Shown: positions 42,130 to 51,662, counted from the first letter of the stretch. The stretch is 64,000 bases of DNA from CAZVJA01 sp964626885 (GCA_964626885.1 CAZVJA010000001.1:25158-89157), one strand, 5' to 3'. Notes: generated by a model not told the origin, from the sequence alone. Translations and numbers: made by a program.

Positions 42130-43353
42130 ATGGCCGTTTACGTCATTGCCACGCTTGATACAAAAGGTTACGAGGCGGCCTACGTTCGCGACCTGCTAGT
42201 GTCTTACGGCGTATCCGCGCTGATTGTCGACTGCGGCTCGCTCGGAAAACCAGTCATTTCGGCGGATGTTTCCCGTGCCGATGTGTTTGATGCCGCGGGG
42301 ACATCTCTCGACAGGATACAGCAGCAAGCAGATCGCGGCCACGCCATCACGATGGCTGCACGGGGCGTTGCCCAGATTATCAGCCGGCTCCACGGCCAAA
42401 AGCAGGTCGACGGTGTCGTTGGCCTGGGGGGCTCGGCTGGGACGACAATCGGGACGTCCGCCATGCGTGCACTCCCGATCGGCGTCCCGAAGATCATGGC
42501 GAGCACTCTGGCGTCGGGGCAGGTCCGCCCTTACGTGGGCGACAAAGACATTTTGATGCTCAATACGATCGTGGATATCTCCGGAATCAATCGCATCAGT
42601 CGTCTCGTACTGGGAGAAGCTGCTCGCGCAATGGCCGGAATGGTCAACCTTTGTAAGGATGAACCAAATCCCCTCCAAGCCGACAAGCCTCTCGTCGCTG
42701 CAACGATGTTCGGCGTGACCACTCCTTGCGTCGAACAGGCCCGAAAGATTCTGGAGCAGGCTGGGTACGAAGTTTTGGTGTTTCACGCAACCGGCACTGG
42801 AGGGCAGGCGATGGAGTCGCTCATCGCCGACGGTTTGATTGTCGGCGTGCTCGATATTACCACCACCGAACTCGCCGACGAGCTCGTGGGGGGAGTGCTC
42901 TCGGCCGGACCAGATCGTCTTACGGCCGCCGGTAGATTGGGGATTCCGCAAGTCATCTCTGTGGGCGCCACGGATATGGTCAACTTCGGCCCCGTCGATA
43001 CCGTCCCCGAAACCTTTCGCGGTCGCGCATTCTACCAGCACAATCCCACCGTGACGCTGATGCGAACCACTGCGGAAGAGAATGCCAAGCTCGGCCAAGA
43101 GATCGGTCGAAAAGCCGCTGAGGCAAAGGGGCCGACAGCAATTTTCCTGCCGCTGCGAGGGGTCTCCGCCATCGATCGTGAGGGACAACCGTTCGACGAT
43201 CCGGCGGCGCGCGCCGCTTTGTTCGAGAGCATTCGCAAGCATCACGGAGAGGTAGAGCTCGTGGAAGTCGACTCGCACATCAACGATTCAAATTTCGCGG
43301 AAGCCGCGGCTCGAAAATTATTGCAGATGATGAACACCAGGAGTATGACATGA
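42130..43353 (+). CDS. Tm-1-like ATP-binding domain protein (UPF0261)
   Basis: 407 residues. VYVIATLDTKGYEAAYVRDL at the N-terminus, VGLGGSAGTTIGTSAMRALP as the phosphate loop (near 99-118), and MLNTIVDISGINRISRLVLG are diagnostic. The family is named after the N-terminal half of the tomato Tm-1 resistance protein, which binds ATP. In many bacteria it is adjacent to the TIM-barrel partner, as here: the next gene's ATG overlaps this stop by four bases. The bacterial function is unknown. Confidence 0.92.
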   Translation: MAVYVIATLDTKGYEAAYVRDLLVSYGVSALIVDCGSLGKPVISADVSRADVFDAAGTSLDRIQQQADRGHAITMAARGVAQIISRLHGQKQVDGVVGLGGSAGTTIGTSAMRALPIGVPKIMASTLASGQVRPYVGDKDILMLNTIVDISGINRISRLVLGEAARAMAGMVNLCKDEPNPLQADKPLVAATMFGVTTPCVEQARKILEQAGYEVLVFHATGTGGQAMESLIADGLIVGVLDITTTELADELVGGVLSAGPDRLTAAGRLGIPQVISVGATDMVNFGPVDTVPETFRGRAFYQHNPTVTLMRTTAEENAKLGQEIGRKAAEAKGPTAIFLPLRGVSAIDREGQPFDDPAARAALFESIRKHHGEVELVEVDSHINDSNFAEAAARKLLQMMNTRSMT

Positions 43354-44186
43354 GCTTGTTTCGACGTGAGGAGATTCTGGAACGGTTGCGTTCCAAGGTG
43401 GCCGCGGGACAGCCGATTATCGGTGGCGGTGCCGGAACCGGTTTGAGCGCGAAGCTCGAGGAAGCGGGCGGAATCGATCTGATTGTGATCTACAACTCCG
43501 GTCGATTTCGCATGGGGGGGCGCGGTTCACTCGCGGGGATGATGCCCTACGGCGATGCGAACGCGATTGTGATGGACATGGCGCGCGAGGTTCTCCCGAT
43601 CGCAACGCAGACTCCGGTGCTGGCCGGTGTCTGCGGTACCGATCCCTTTCGGGTGATGCCACTGTTTCTTCAAGAGGTCCAACGCGCCGGCTTCTCAGGT
43701 GTGCAGAATTTTCCGACCGTCGGGCTGATCGACGGAATCTTTCGCCAGAACCTCGAAGAGACGAACATGGGCTTCGGGCTCGAAGTCGATATGATTCGCA
43801 TGGCCCACGAACTCAACCTGCTCACAACCCCTTATGCTTTCAATCCCGATGAAGCCCGCGCGATGGCCAAAGCAGGTTGCGATATTCTGATTCCCCATAT
43901 GGGATTAACAACCAAGGGGAGCATTGGTGCCGCAACGGCTATCACGCTTAAAGAGTCAGCAAAGCGCGTGCAGGAGATGCACGATGTCGCCAAGAAAGTA
44001 AATCCTGACATACTCGTTCTTTGCCACGGCGGGCCCATCGCGGAGCCAGAAGACGCCCAATATATTCTAGATCACACCGAAGGAATCGTCGGGTTCTACG
44101 GCGCCAGCAGCATGGAGCGACTTCCGGTTGAGCCGGCCATCACAAACCGCATCCGTGAGTTTTCGCAAATACGATTTCGCAAATGA
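43350..44186 (+). CDS. Phosphoenolpyruvate-hydrolase-like TIM-barrel protein (Tm-1 C-terminal type)
   Basis: 278 residues. QPIIGGGAGTGLSAKLEEAG, LIVIYNSGRFRMGGRGSLAG, VCGTDPFRVMPLFLQEVQRA and HMGLTTKGSIGAATA are the blocks of the PEP-hydrolase-like family, whose plant homologue is the C-terminal half of Tm-1. The start overlaps the preceding Tm-1-like stop by ATGA. In plants both halves are one protein; in this genome they are two coupled genes. The name phosphoenolpyruvate hydrolase is an automatic family label; its activity in bacteria is not established. Confidence 0.9.
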   Translation: MSLFRREEILERLRSKVAAGQPIIGGGAGTGLSAKLEEAGGIDLIVIYNSGRFRMGGRGSLAGMMPYGDANAIVMDMAREVLPIATQTPVLAGVCGTDPFRVMPLFLQEVQRAGFSGVQNFPTVGLIDGIFRQNLEETNMGFGLEVDMIRMAHELNLLTTPYAFNPDEARAMAKAGCDILIPHMGLTTKGSIGAATAITLKESAKRVQEMHDVAKKVNPDILVLCHGGPIAEPEDAQYILDHTEGIVGFYGASSMERLPVEPAITNRIREFSQIRFRK

Positions 44187-44274
44187 AGACTCTCGGAATG
44201 TGATCCGTCTAACAGCGACGTGGACCTGTATTCACTATGATGGGGCCGGTTATTGGTGTGTCGGAAACGGCTGA

Positions 44275-44303
44275 TTGCTGCGTCCCGCGGGCTGTGCTAT
44301 CCT
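44275..44303 (+). promoter_or_regulatory. Candidate promoter for the His-rich membrane protein operon
   Basis: TTGCTG (44275-44280), exact 17 bp, TATCCT (44298-44303), about 97 bp before ATG 44400. Confidence 0.4.
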
Positions 44304-44399
44304 CGATGCGGTTCGCTGTATCGGCCCCAGAAACATCGTAGAAACGAGCCCTTCCACCTCCACGGCCCACGTGGCGAATAAGATTCGTCGGTGAAGTTG

Positions 44400-45494
44400 A
44401 TGTTCAAGACCGGCTACATTCTGACTCCCCGCAACGACTTGATCTGGTTCCTGGGACTGCCGTTTCTCGCCATCGCGGCGGCGTTCGCCGCACACACTTG
44501 GCTGACGGCGGTGGTCCTCGGCTCGGTCACGTTGTGGATCAGCTTTCCCCATCATTTTGTTACCTGGTTGAGGACATTCGGTTTTTCCGAAGACTGGCGA
44601 CGCTTCAAGGATCAACTGATTATCGGTCCGCTGGTGATCCTATCGCTGGCGTTCGTGGGCATTCAGTGGGGAAAGATGACGTTCGCGGCGCTGTTGTTCC
44701 TCTGGGATCACCAGCACAGCCTGATGCAGCAACACGGGTTTGCTCGTATTTATGACTTCAAGGCTCGAACTGGAACTCCCACGACCGGGCGGTGGGATTT
44801 GGCATTGAATTGGTTTCTGTACGGAAACCTGTTGCTGACGGCGCCCTTGTACACGCAATTCTGGATTCGAGAAGTCTACCGGTTCGATTATTCCGTTTCG
44901 GTGAGCATGGTCGGGTGGATTCACGCCTTCAGTTGGACGGCGACCGCGATTTTCCTGTGCGCATACCTCCTGCATATTGTCCGAGGAATCCGCGCAGGGT
45001 ATGCCGTCAATCCACTGAAGTACGTGTTTATCGCCACGAGTTATTTTCTCTGGTACTTCTGCAGCTGGCTGACCATTTCGGTACTTGTTCTGGGGATTGC
45101 TCACCGTTTGATGCACGGCTTGCAGTACATCGTCATGGTGTATTGGTATCTGCGGCGAAAGGCGGAGCACCAGGCAGGGGAGATGAACCGGGTGTTGTAC
45201 CAGATGGTACGGCCAGGCTGGCAGCATGTGCTGTTCTTCATCGCGATGTGTGTTGTTTACACGGTGACGTACCAAGTTCTGGCGGGGCGATCTTTAGAGT
45301 ATTTTGGATTCGGGGTGGTGAGCTTCATGACCCCTTACAAAGCCATCCCCGAGCATGGCCTAGAGGCGATGCCGTATGAGCGTGCGTGGGAGTTGTTCAT
45401 TGTCGTCGTCACCAGTTCAGTGGGGTTGATTCACTACTATTTCGACTCCTTCATCTGGAAAGTACGCGATACGAAGGTGCAGGGAGGTCTTTGA
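44400..45494 (+). CDS. Multi-pass membrane protein with conserved-looking His clusters
   Basis: 364 residues with about eight or nine helices. I do not recognise a named family. Histidines sit at helix ends in motif-like clusters: FPHHFVTWLR (H51-H52), LWDHQHSLMQQHG (D103, H104, H106, H112), AHRLMHGLQY (H235, H239) and HYYFDSFIWK (near 345). Paired HxxxH and HH sites of this sort bind haem or di-iron in desaturase- and oxidase-like membrane enzymes, so a metalloenzyme is possible. GTG 44391 is an alternative start. The small downstream gene begins five bases after the stop, so they form an operon. Confidence 0.65.
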   Translation: MFKTGYILTPRNDLIWFLGLPFLAIAAAFAAHTWLTAVVLGSVTLWISFPHHFVTWLRTFGFSEDWRRFKDQLIIGPLVILSLAFVGIQWGKMTFAALLFLWDHQHSLMQQHGFARIYDFKARTGTPTTGRWDLALNWFLYGNLLLTAPLYTQFWIREVYRFDYSVSVSMVGWIHAFSWTATAIFLCAYLLHIVRGIRAGYAVNPLKYVFIATSYFLWYFCSWLTISVLVLGIAHRLMHGLQYIVMVYWYLRRKAEHQAGEMNRVLYQMVRPGWQHVLFFIAMCVVYTVTYQVLAGRSLEYFGFGVVSFMTPYKAIPEHGLEAMPYERAWELFIVVVTSSVGLIHYYFDSFIWKVRDTKVQGGL

Positions 45495-45498
45495 GGTC

Positions 45499-45990
45499 AT
45501 GTCTCCGCTGCGTCGGTACCGCCTTCTGATGATCGTCGCCGGGTTGACGTCCTTCTCGCTCTGGTGGGATTTCAGCCATCTCAATGTTCAAGGTCCTCAA
45601 TTAGTGGCTGGAGGGCCGCGCAATATCGATCCATACGTCATCAACGAGGCAGTCAAGAAGAAACAGATCGGGGAGACATTAGCCGCGCTCTATCCGAATC
45701 GCCCGGAAACCTTGATCCAACAGGGTTTGCTTGCCGAACGCATGAACAGCGACGACTTGGCGCGCGAGTACTTCGAACGTGCCATCGCCACTGGGGACAA
45801 GTCCAGTGAGGAGTTGTATTACGAATACGTGGCCGTGCTGATTCGGCTAAAGGCACCGAAAGCAGAGATCGACGCCGCCGCGGAAAAATGGCGACGACTG
45901 TTTCCCCTCTCAAAGATTCCCGATCCCCGTTCAATTCATGACGAAGCAGGGCCCGAAGCACCTCGAAAGAAGATGTGGATCGGCGACTAG
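45499..45990 (+). CDS. Small TPR-like protein with N-terminal membrane anchor
   Basis: 163 residues. A hydrophobic segment (YRLLMIVAGLTSFSLWWDFS) near the N-terminus anchors it; the rest has a helical TPR-like unit (PETLIQQGLLAERMNSDDLA, REYFERAIATGDKSSEELYY). The C-terminus is short and polar. It directly follows the His-rich membrane protein and AGGGAGG lies 11 bases before the ATG inside that gene, so it is likely a partner protein. A terminator follows at 46015. Confidence 0.65.
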   Translation: MSPLRRYRLLMIVAGLTSFSLWWDFSHLNVQGPQLVAGGPRNIDPYVINEAVKKKQIGETLAALYPNRPETLIQQGLLAERMNSDDLAREYFERAIATGDKSSEELYYEYVAVLIRLKAPKAEIDAAAEKWRRLFPLSKIPDPRSIHDEAGPEAPRKKMWIGD

Positions 45991-46014
45991 GGATCTCTGA
46001 CCCTGTCGCGAATC

Positions 46015-46041
46015 GATCCGCCGATGGTGGATCAGATTTTT
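46015..46041 (+). terminator. Intrinsic terminator after the membrane-protein operon
   Basis: GATCCGCC pairs with GGTGGATC (eight pairs, one G-T) around a three-base loop, then AGA and five T. It sits between convergent genes. Confidence 0.6.
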
Positions 46042-46062
46042 ATTGAGCGGGAAATGACGCGT

Positions 46063-48792
46063 CTACTGTGCGGAGTTTGATCGCAGCAACGTCCAGTGGC
46101 TCTCCATGCCGTCGAGACGAATTCGATAAGCATCATCCTTTGACGCCGTATCGATCGTGCGTCCCTCAGCGCCGTTTCCCATCAGTGGAACAACCCGCAG
46201 TCCTGCTTGGGCGCGGATCGATATGAAGCCGCGCACGGGTTCGCTGAAGACATCGGACGAACCTCCTTTCTTGTTCGTCGTTTCTTTCCAGACGCGGGCC
46301 ACGCTCGTCACCAAAATCTTCGATGACTCTCGAATCGGCTTGCCATCCAGCGCGGTGACCGCGACCGCGGCATTTGGTGTCTCAACCTCAAATGATACGT
46401 CTGCCAATTCGATCTTTCGTCCACCGATGCCTCCCTGAGCGGCTTGCGTCATCGGTGTATTGATTGTCTGCGAACCGGTTGTCCAGTTCCGTTCCAATTC
46501 ACCGGTGTCTGAACGAACCGATTCTGCTTCGTCGGATAGAAAACTTTGTTGAGGATCGTCAATGCGAACGCTGTCCGGCTCTGCTTCGGCGGCATGAAGC
46601 CAATCGAGCTCGCGCGTCTCGGGAATGGCGATCGTGAAACGGCTTTGCTCCATCAGCGTTCTGGCCGCCGGGCATGTGTCGGGATTCAATCCCGAGTTGA
46701 ACAGCTGTTGTGGGGTGAGAGTCAGGCAGTACGTCTTTTTGGCTGGCGAGACGTGCCCCTGACGATACGCCAGTGCTGCATTTGGCATGAGAGCCAACAT
46801 TGCCGGATCGTTGATTGTGTTCCAGACACCCGCCCGATGCGCCCCCCCCTTCAGCGGCATTTGGGAGTAGCCATACATCATCAACCCGTCCCACCCCTGC
46901 AGAGCCGCGATGCTGGCCACAAAGAGCGGGCCGTTAAATCGGTCAACAGCAAGCTGCTGCGACGCGACAAAGTTCCATTCCGAAACAGTCAGAGGCTTTC
47001 CAGCCACCTGATCGCAGCCAATCCACGAGGCCATGTTCGATTCGTATCGCGGATCGGCCCTGAGGTTTCCCGCACCGTCGTAGCGATGCACGTCAATCAG
47101 ATCTCCGGTTGTCAGAGCGGGCAATGACGAAAACGGGTTGTCTCCCCACATGTTCCCCACCGCGACAGGGGCCTTGACGTCGAGCTTTCTCAAGCTTTGA
47201 AGCAACACGGAATAGAAACGGTGTTCTTGATCGTTCAGAAATAACTTGGCCGGTCCGGGAGCCCACGGTTGACGAATCTTGCTCGGTTCGAGGCCTGTGC
47301 GCTGCGCGAAGGTACTCACTTGCTCTTCGAACAGCCGGTTCAGCACCGAGTTGCCGCTGTTCGGCACGGCTCGCATGCCGTAGTGTTGCGTCAGATCGTT
47401 CTCGTTGGTGATCAATAATCCGACGATTGCGGGGTCTTCCTTGTAGGCCCGTTTCGTATAGGGATTGACGTGCGACAGATAATTCTCTTGAAACTCCGCC
47501 ATCAACTTCTGCAAGGCGGGATCATACTGGCAGAAGCCCTTCGCTTCTCCCGGCTTTCCCTTGCTGGCGTTCAGTTCCGAGAAGGTTGCGATCTCGCCAT
47601 GCTCCGTGACGCGGTCTCCCTCCTTGAACTGGCGGTACGAGTGCAGATCCAGCCAGACATAGATGCCGTTATCGGAGAGGCATTTGATCCAATAGTCGAC
47701 CTTGTCGATTCCCTTCGGACTCAACTTGCGCGAGGAATCCGTATCTTTATCAATCACCGTGGGGCTGACCCAGGCGGTCGTGTCGTGGTGATGCAGCCGC
47801 ACCAGGTTGAAACCGAGCTTTGCCAAACGCTGAGCATGCAGCTGGATCTGTTCATTCGACGAGAAGAGTGCATACGCCATGACGTTGATGCCCCAGAACT
47901 TCGCCGGCGTGCCGTCTTCAAACACCAGCCGATTGCCATCGGCGCGCACGAAGCCATGCGTCCCTGGAGGATGATTTAAATACCGCAAATCAACCGGTGA
48001 GGCCCCTGGAAGGAGAACATTTTTGTGCCAGCGTGCGAGATCGACCGGGCCATATTCTTCTTCCTCGGAAAGTGTTCGACGAGCTCCTTCCGGGAGAGTA
48101 ATCGTCATTTTGACCCGCCGGGTCGTCCCTGCTGCCTCGCTCTCACCGACCAGAAAGGCGCGAATTCGCCCGGAACTCCCTTTCTCGAAATAAACCTTGA
48201 TGGGAGCCGGTTCAAAGGTGACGGCCACGAATTGCCCGGGCGCAATTTCCCATTTCCACCCACCATTCTTGGCGAGCAGCACCGGCTCGCTTTGTTTAAG
48301 CCCCGCTAACGGCGTGGCATTGCGATGCAGCAAGAACTCAATTCCACCGCCGATGATGTCCTGCTGTTCGTCAGCAACCCGGACATCGAATTCACAGATG
48401 GCGACATTCGGCCGCGGCGCAGCCACTTTGCCGTTGATTTCGGTCGAAATCGCGGGGATTGCCAATTGAAGATCGCTGCCGTCACTGCCGACCGGGCTTA
48501 CCGTCCGTTTGGTCTCGGTCCATTTCCACTTGGAGGTCCTGAACTGGTAGTCGGCCGTGAGAATGGGAACGCCGTGAAAATTGACCTCCCACTTTCCATT
48601 GGGATTCAGCGACCAGCGAATCGCCTGTCCCAGACCGTTTGTCGATTTTTCAATTCCACGTCCCGTGGGGCCTTGCCCGTACGCCTCGATCGGCGCGGCA
48701 GAAATTGCCACTAACACGGTGGTTACCACGAACCATCTCGTGAGAATTGTGACCTGAAGCCCGGAAGTTCGGTTCTGCATTATTGTTGACAT
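46063..48792 (-). CDS. Secreted glycoside hydrolase, clan GH-A (GH5-like)
   Basis: About 909 residues, signal peptide TRWFVVTTVLVAISAAPIEA. The central TIM barrel shows FWGINVMAYALFSS near 300, LVRLHHHD, WLDLHSYRQF, then acid/base glutamate in VGLLITNENDLTQHYG and nucleophile candidate in TVSEWNF. An N-terminal 250-residue beta-rich domain and a C-terminal beta-sandwich probably bind carbohydrate. The glycan is not predictable; the clan covers beta-glucans, mannans and related polymers. Other in-frame starts are 48807 (GTG) and 48780. Confidence 0.8.
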   Translation of the reverse strand: MSTIMQNRTSGLQVTILTRWFVVTTVLVAISAAPIEAYGQGPTGRGIEKSTNGLGQAIRWSLNPNGKWEVNFHGVPILTADYQFRTSKWKWTETKRTVSPVGSDGSDLQLAIPAISTEINGKVAAPRPNVAICEFDVRVADEQQDIIGGGIEFLLHRNATPLAGLKQSEPVLLAKNGGWKWEIAPGQFVAVTFEPAPIKVYFEKGSSGRIRAFLVGESEAAGTTRRVKMTITLPEGARRTLSEEEEYGPVDLARWHKNVLLPGASPVDLRYLNHPPGTHGFVRADGNRLVFEDGTPAKFWGINVMAYALFSSNEQIQLHAQRLAKLGFNLVRLHHHDTTAWVSPTVIDKDTDSSRKLSPKGIDKVDYWIKCLSDNGIYVWLDLHSYRQFKEGDRVTEHGEIATFSELNASKGKPGEAKGFCQYDPALQKLMAEFQENYLSHVNPYTKRAYKEDPAIVGLLITNENDLTQHYGMRAVPNSGNSVLNRLFEEQVSTFAQRTGLEPSKIRQPWAPGPAKLFLNDQEHRFYSVLLQSLRKLDVKAPVAVGNMWGDNPFSSLPALTTGDLIDVHRYDGAGNLRADPRYESNMASWIGCDQVAGKPLTVSEWNFVASQQLAVDRFNGPLFVASIAALQGWDGLMMYGYSQMPLKGGAHRAGVWNTINDPAMLALMPNAALAYRQGHVSPAKKTYCLTLTPQQLFNSGLNPDTCPAARTLMEQSRFTIAIPETRELDWLHAAEAEPDSVRIDDPQQSFLSDEAESVRSDTGELERNWTTGSQTINTPMTQAAQGGIGGRKIELADVSFEVETPNAAVAVTALDGKPIRESSKILVTSVARVWKETTNKKGGSSDVFSEPVRGFISIRAQAGLRVVPLMGNGAEGRTIDTASKDDAYRIRLDGMESHWTLLRSNSAQ

Positions 48793-48831
48793 CCATTTCC
48801 GGCCCACACGAGAAAGATCATGGCTTCCATT

Positions 48832-49218
48832 CTAAACGCTCCGTCCGACGGCGACACCACCGACCAGTGCAATTATGCCGAGCACATTTTGTGCCGCGAT
48901 GTTGGCGCCGGCGAGAAGCCAGCGGGCATCCCGCATCAGAATGAATGTATCGTGTGCAAAACTCGAAAACGTCGTGAATGCCCCCATGAAGCCGACCAGC
49001 ACGATGACCCGAGTTCCGTCACTAATTCCCCAGCCCTCTTCCGCCAGTGACCAGATCAGGCCGAACAGAAAGCAGCCGAGCAGGTTTACCACGAAAGTTC
49101 CCCACGGAAACGTCGGACCGCACACCCGGTAAACCGCCAGCGATAGGCCATACCGCGACACTGATCCGATTGCTCCCGCGACAGCCAGCAGAGTGAGTTT
49201 TCCCGGTTCCGACAGCAT
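48832..49218 (-). CDS. crcB: Fluoride ion channel CrcB/Fluc
   Basis: 128 residues, four helices. GAIGSVSRYGLSL at the N-terminus, FPWGTFVVNLLGCFLFGL (N and G of the pore), and GFMGAFTTFSSFAHDT (the TTFSSF break with pore phenylalanines) are the Fluc signatures. The protein exports toxic fluoride as a dual-topology dimer. It is 86 bp downstream of the response regulator gene; that gap shows no fluoride riboswitch that I can recognise. Confidence 0.95.
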   Translation of the reverse strand: MLSEPGKLTLLAVAGAIGSVSRYGLSLAVYRVCGPTFPWGTFVVNLLGCFLFGLIWSLAEEGWGISDGTRVIVLVGFMGAFTTFSSFAHDTFILMRDARWLLAGANIAAQNVLGIIALVGGVAVGRSV

Positions 49219-49304
49219 GGACAGACCTATCCTCTCAAGGAATGCTCGACTGAAAGAAGGAACTGGAGCTGTTCGATGAAAGCGCTACAAATCTCGAAGC
49301 GGGG

Positions 49305-50741
49305 CTACAGATTCTTCAGCCCGTACTCTTTGATCTTGCGATATAAGGTACGTTCGCCGATACCCAGCAGCGCAGACGCTTCTTCTCGCTTGCCTTCCGT
49401 CATTTCGAGTGCCCGCTGGATGTAGTAGCGTTCGACTTCCGAAAGTGGCCGACCGACAAGCGAGTCGGACCCTGGAATACCATTGTACGCGGTGCCGTCT
49501 CCGTCGCGCCGCGCCAGAACCGCGATCTCCTCGGGAAGATCGTCGATGTCGAGCAGGCCATCGGTATCGAGCACGAGCATACACTCAACCGTGTTCTTCA
49601 ACTGTCGGATGTTTCCAGGCCAGTCGTACATCATCAGTGCTTGACGCGCCGATTTTGAAAAACCCTCGACTTCCTTGCGATGCCGTTCCGAGAGCTCGCG
49701 GCGAAAGTGATCCATCAGCAGCGGAATATCCCCCCGGCGCTCGCGCAGCGGCGGCAGGAAGATGCTAACGACACCGAGACGGTAATAAAGATCGTTACGG
49801 AAGGATTTCTTCTCGACCATCGACTTGAGGTCGGCGTTCGTGGCGGCGACCAGCCGCACGTTGACCTCGTGCTCTTCGTTCGCACCGATCCGCGTGATCT
49901 TGCGATCTTCCAGCACGCGCAGCAATTTGATCTGCGTGTCCATCGGCATTTCGCCGACTTCGTCAAGCAGCAGCGTTCCCCCGTTTGCGTATTCAAATTT
50001 TCCGACGCGGCGTCCCACGGCGCCAGTAAACGCACCTTGCTCGTGTCCGAAAAGTTCGCTTTCGAGAATGCTATCTGGCAGTGCGGAGATATTGAGCGCG
50101 ACAAACGGTTTGTTTTTGCGAGGACTGTTTTGATGCAGGGCACGGGCAACCAGTTCTTTCCCCGTACCGCTTTCCCCCTGAATGAGTACGGTGCTGTCCG
50201 TAGGTGCGACACTTTTCAAGATGTCGATGATCCGCTGCATTTGCGGACTTGTACCGACGACTCCTTCAAAGCCGAATTTCTCGTCGAGCCGGCGATTCAG
50301 CTCGGCATTGCGGCGAATGAGCCGCACGCGCGTCGAGGCTTTTAACACGGCGTCGCGAAGTTCGTTGATATCGAGCGGCTTGGTGAGATAGGTATACGCA
50401 CCATGCTGCATGGCGGTGACGGCGGAGTTGATTGAGCCGTGCCCCGTGACGACGATCACCTCGGCATCGGGAAGTTCGTCCTTCGCTTTGCGAAGAATCG
50501 CGAGCCCGTCGACTTCGTCCATTCGCATGTCGGTCACGACAACGTCGAAGTTCTCGGATTCGATCAGTGATTCGCCACGGCGTCCTGACGTGGCCACGGT
50601 GCAATCGCTGCCGATGTGTTTCAGGCTCTCGGCCACGGCTTGTGCATGTGCTTCGTCATCATCGACAACCAGCACGCGGATGGGGATCGACGAGAGGTCT
50701 GAGTCGGCATTCTGCGAGATTTTTGTGGTCGTCGCATTCAT
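49305..50741 (-). CDS. NtrC-family sigma-54-dependent response regulator
   Basis: 478 residues. Receiver domain 22-135 with phospho-acceptor D71 (VVVTDMRMDEVDGL); AAA+ domain with Walker A GESGTGKE (189-196), sigma-54 contact loop GAFTGA (236-241), and Walker B GGTLLLDEVGEMPM; C-terminal Fis-type helix-turn-helix (VERYYIQRALEMTEGKREEA, SALLGIGERTLYRKIKEYG). It activates sigma-54 promoters when phosphorylated. It follows its kinase gene by 22 bp. The regulon cannot be told. Confidence 0.97.
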   Translation of the reverse strand: MNATTTKISQNADSDLSSIPIRVLVVDDDEAHAQAVAESLKHIGSDCTVATSGRRGESLIESENFDVVVTDMRMDEVDGLAILRKAKDELPDAEVIVVTGHGSINSAVTAMQHGAYTYLTKPLDINELRDAVLKASTRVRLIRRNAELNRRLDEKFGFEGVVGTSPQMQRIIDILKSVAPTDSTVLIQGESGTGKELVARALHQNSPRKNKPFVALNISALPDSILESELFGHEQGAFTGAVGRRVGKFEYANGGTLLLDEVGEMPMDTQIKLLRVLEDRKITRIGANEEHEVNVRLVAATNADLKSMVEKKSFRNDLYYRLGVVSIFLPPLRERRGDIPLLMDHFRRELSERHRKEVEGFSKSARQALMMYDWPGNIRQLKNTVECMLVLDTDGLLDIDDLPEEIAVLARRDGDGTAYNGIPGSDSLVGRPLSEVERYYIQRALEMTEGKREEASALLGIGERTLYRKIKEYGLKNL

Positions 50742-50763
50742 GGAGTTTCAGAAAACTGTCAGG

Positions 50764-51495
50764 TCAATGAATTGATTCAGCCGTGGGAAGAGAGATCGTG
50801 AAGCGTGTTCCGCGTCCCGGTTCACTCTCACAGGAGATGATCCCTCTATGACTTTCCACAATCCGCCGGACGGTCGGCAACCCCAAGCCGCTACCATGCG
50901 GTTTGGTCGAGTAGAACACATCGAACATCTTTTCTCGCGTCTTATCGTCCATGCCCAGACCGTTGTCGATCAGATTCAGGCAGACGCGTCCCTCGTGCAG
51001 TCCGGTTTGCAACTCCAGCAATCCCCCTTCCGGCATGGCCTGCTGGGCATTAAGGGCGAGATTCAGAAGAACCTGGCGAAAGAGGGAGCGATCGACCCGG
51101 ACGCGCGGAAGGTCCGACGCCAGGTGCGGGCTGATGTCGATCCCGTGCTCGCGGGCTTGAGGTTGATAGAACTCGATGAAGTCACGAACGATCTCGTTGA
51201 GGTCACTGTCGGTTGCCTCAATTTCTCCCAATCGGGCAAATTGCAGAAACGCGTCGAGAATTTCCTCGAGATGCCGGCATTCCCGCTGTACTGTCTGCAC
51301 GCGCGTCAGCAGCCGACGATCGCGCGGCGCCTGAGCATCCGACAGATCCTCGGTCATCAGCTCGAGTAGCATCCCGATGGTGGAAAGCGGATTCTTGATC
51401 TCGTGGGCGAGGCCGCCGGCAAGCGCGGCGATCTCCGCGTACTGCCGCTTCAGTCGCTGCCGCTCCTCGTCGTGCAGGTACGATTCCACGACCAT
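50764..51495 (-). CDS. Soluble histidine kinase (NtrB/AtoS-like), no sensor domain
   Basis: 243 residues from ATG 51495; GTG 51522 would add nine. The H-box is AALAGGLAHEIKNPLSTIGM, then N-box LLNLALNAQQAMPEGG, G1 LIDNGLGMDD and G2 PHGSGLGLPTVRRIVE. There is no PAS, HAMP or membrane segment: only dimerisation and catalytic domains. A partner must supply the signal, as in NtrB-PII systems. It is upstream of the NtrC-type gene, 22 bp apart, forming a two-component operon. Confidence 0.93.
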   Translation of the reverse strand: MVVESYLHDEERQRLKRQYAEIAALAGGLAHEIKNPLSTIGMLLELMTEDLSDAQAPRDRRLLTRVQTVQRECRHLEEILDAFLQFARLGEIEATDSDLNEIVRDFIEFYQPQAREHGIDISPHLASDLPRVRVDRSLFRQVLLNLALNAQQAMPEGGLLELQTGLHEGRVCLNLIDNGLGMDDKTREKMFDVFYSTKPHGSGLGLPTVRRIVESHRGIISCESEPGRGTRFTISLPTAESIH

Positions 51496-51662
51496 CAGTT
51501 CGTTCCGGGGAAAAACAACCACGGGTCACGCGCTGAAGCGTTTCCTCCTGTGGTTTCGCGACAGTGACCCGGTCTTATTATCGCTGAACAACACGCTGCA
51601 GACGATCTCTCGCGCAACCGACCACACGCCCGGCAAGTCCACCGTGCTTTGATGAAACGCCA

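Noticed and set aside
49219..49304. Fluoride riboswitch upstream of crcB
   Set aside because: I looked for the crcB-motif pattern in the 86-bp gap and did not find its conserved stems.
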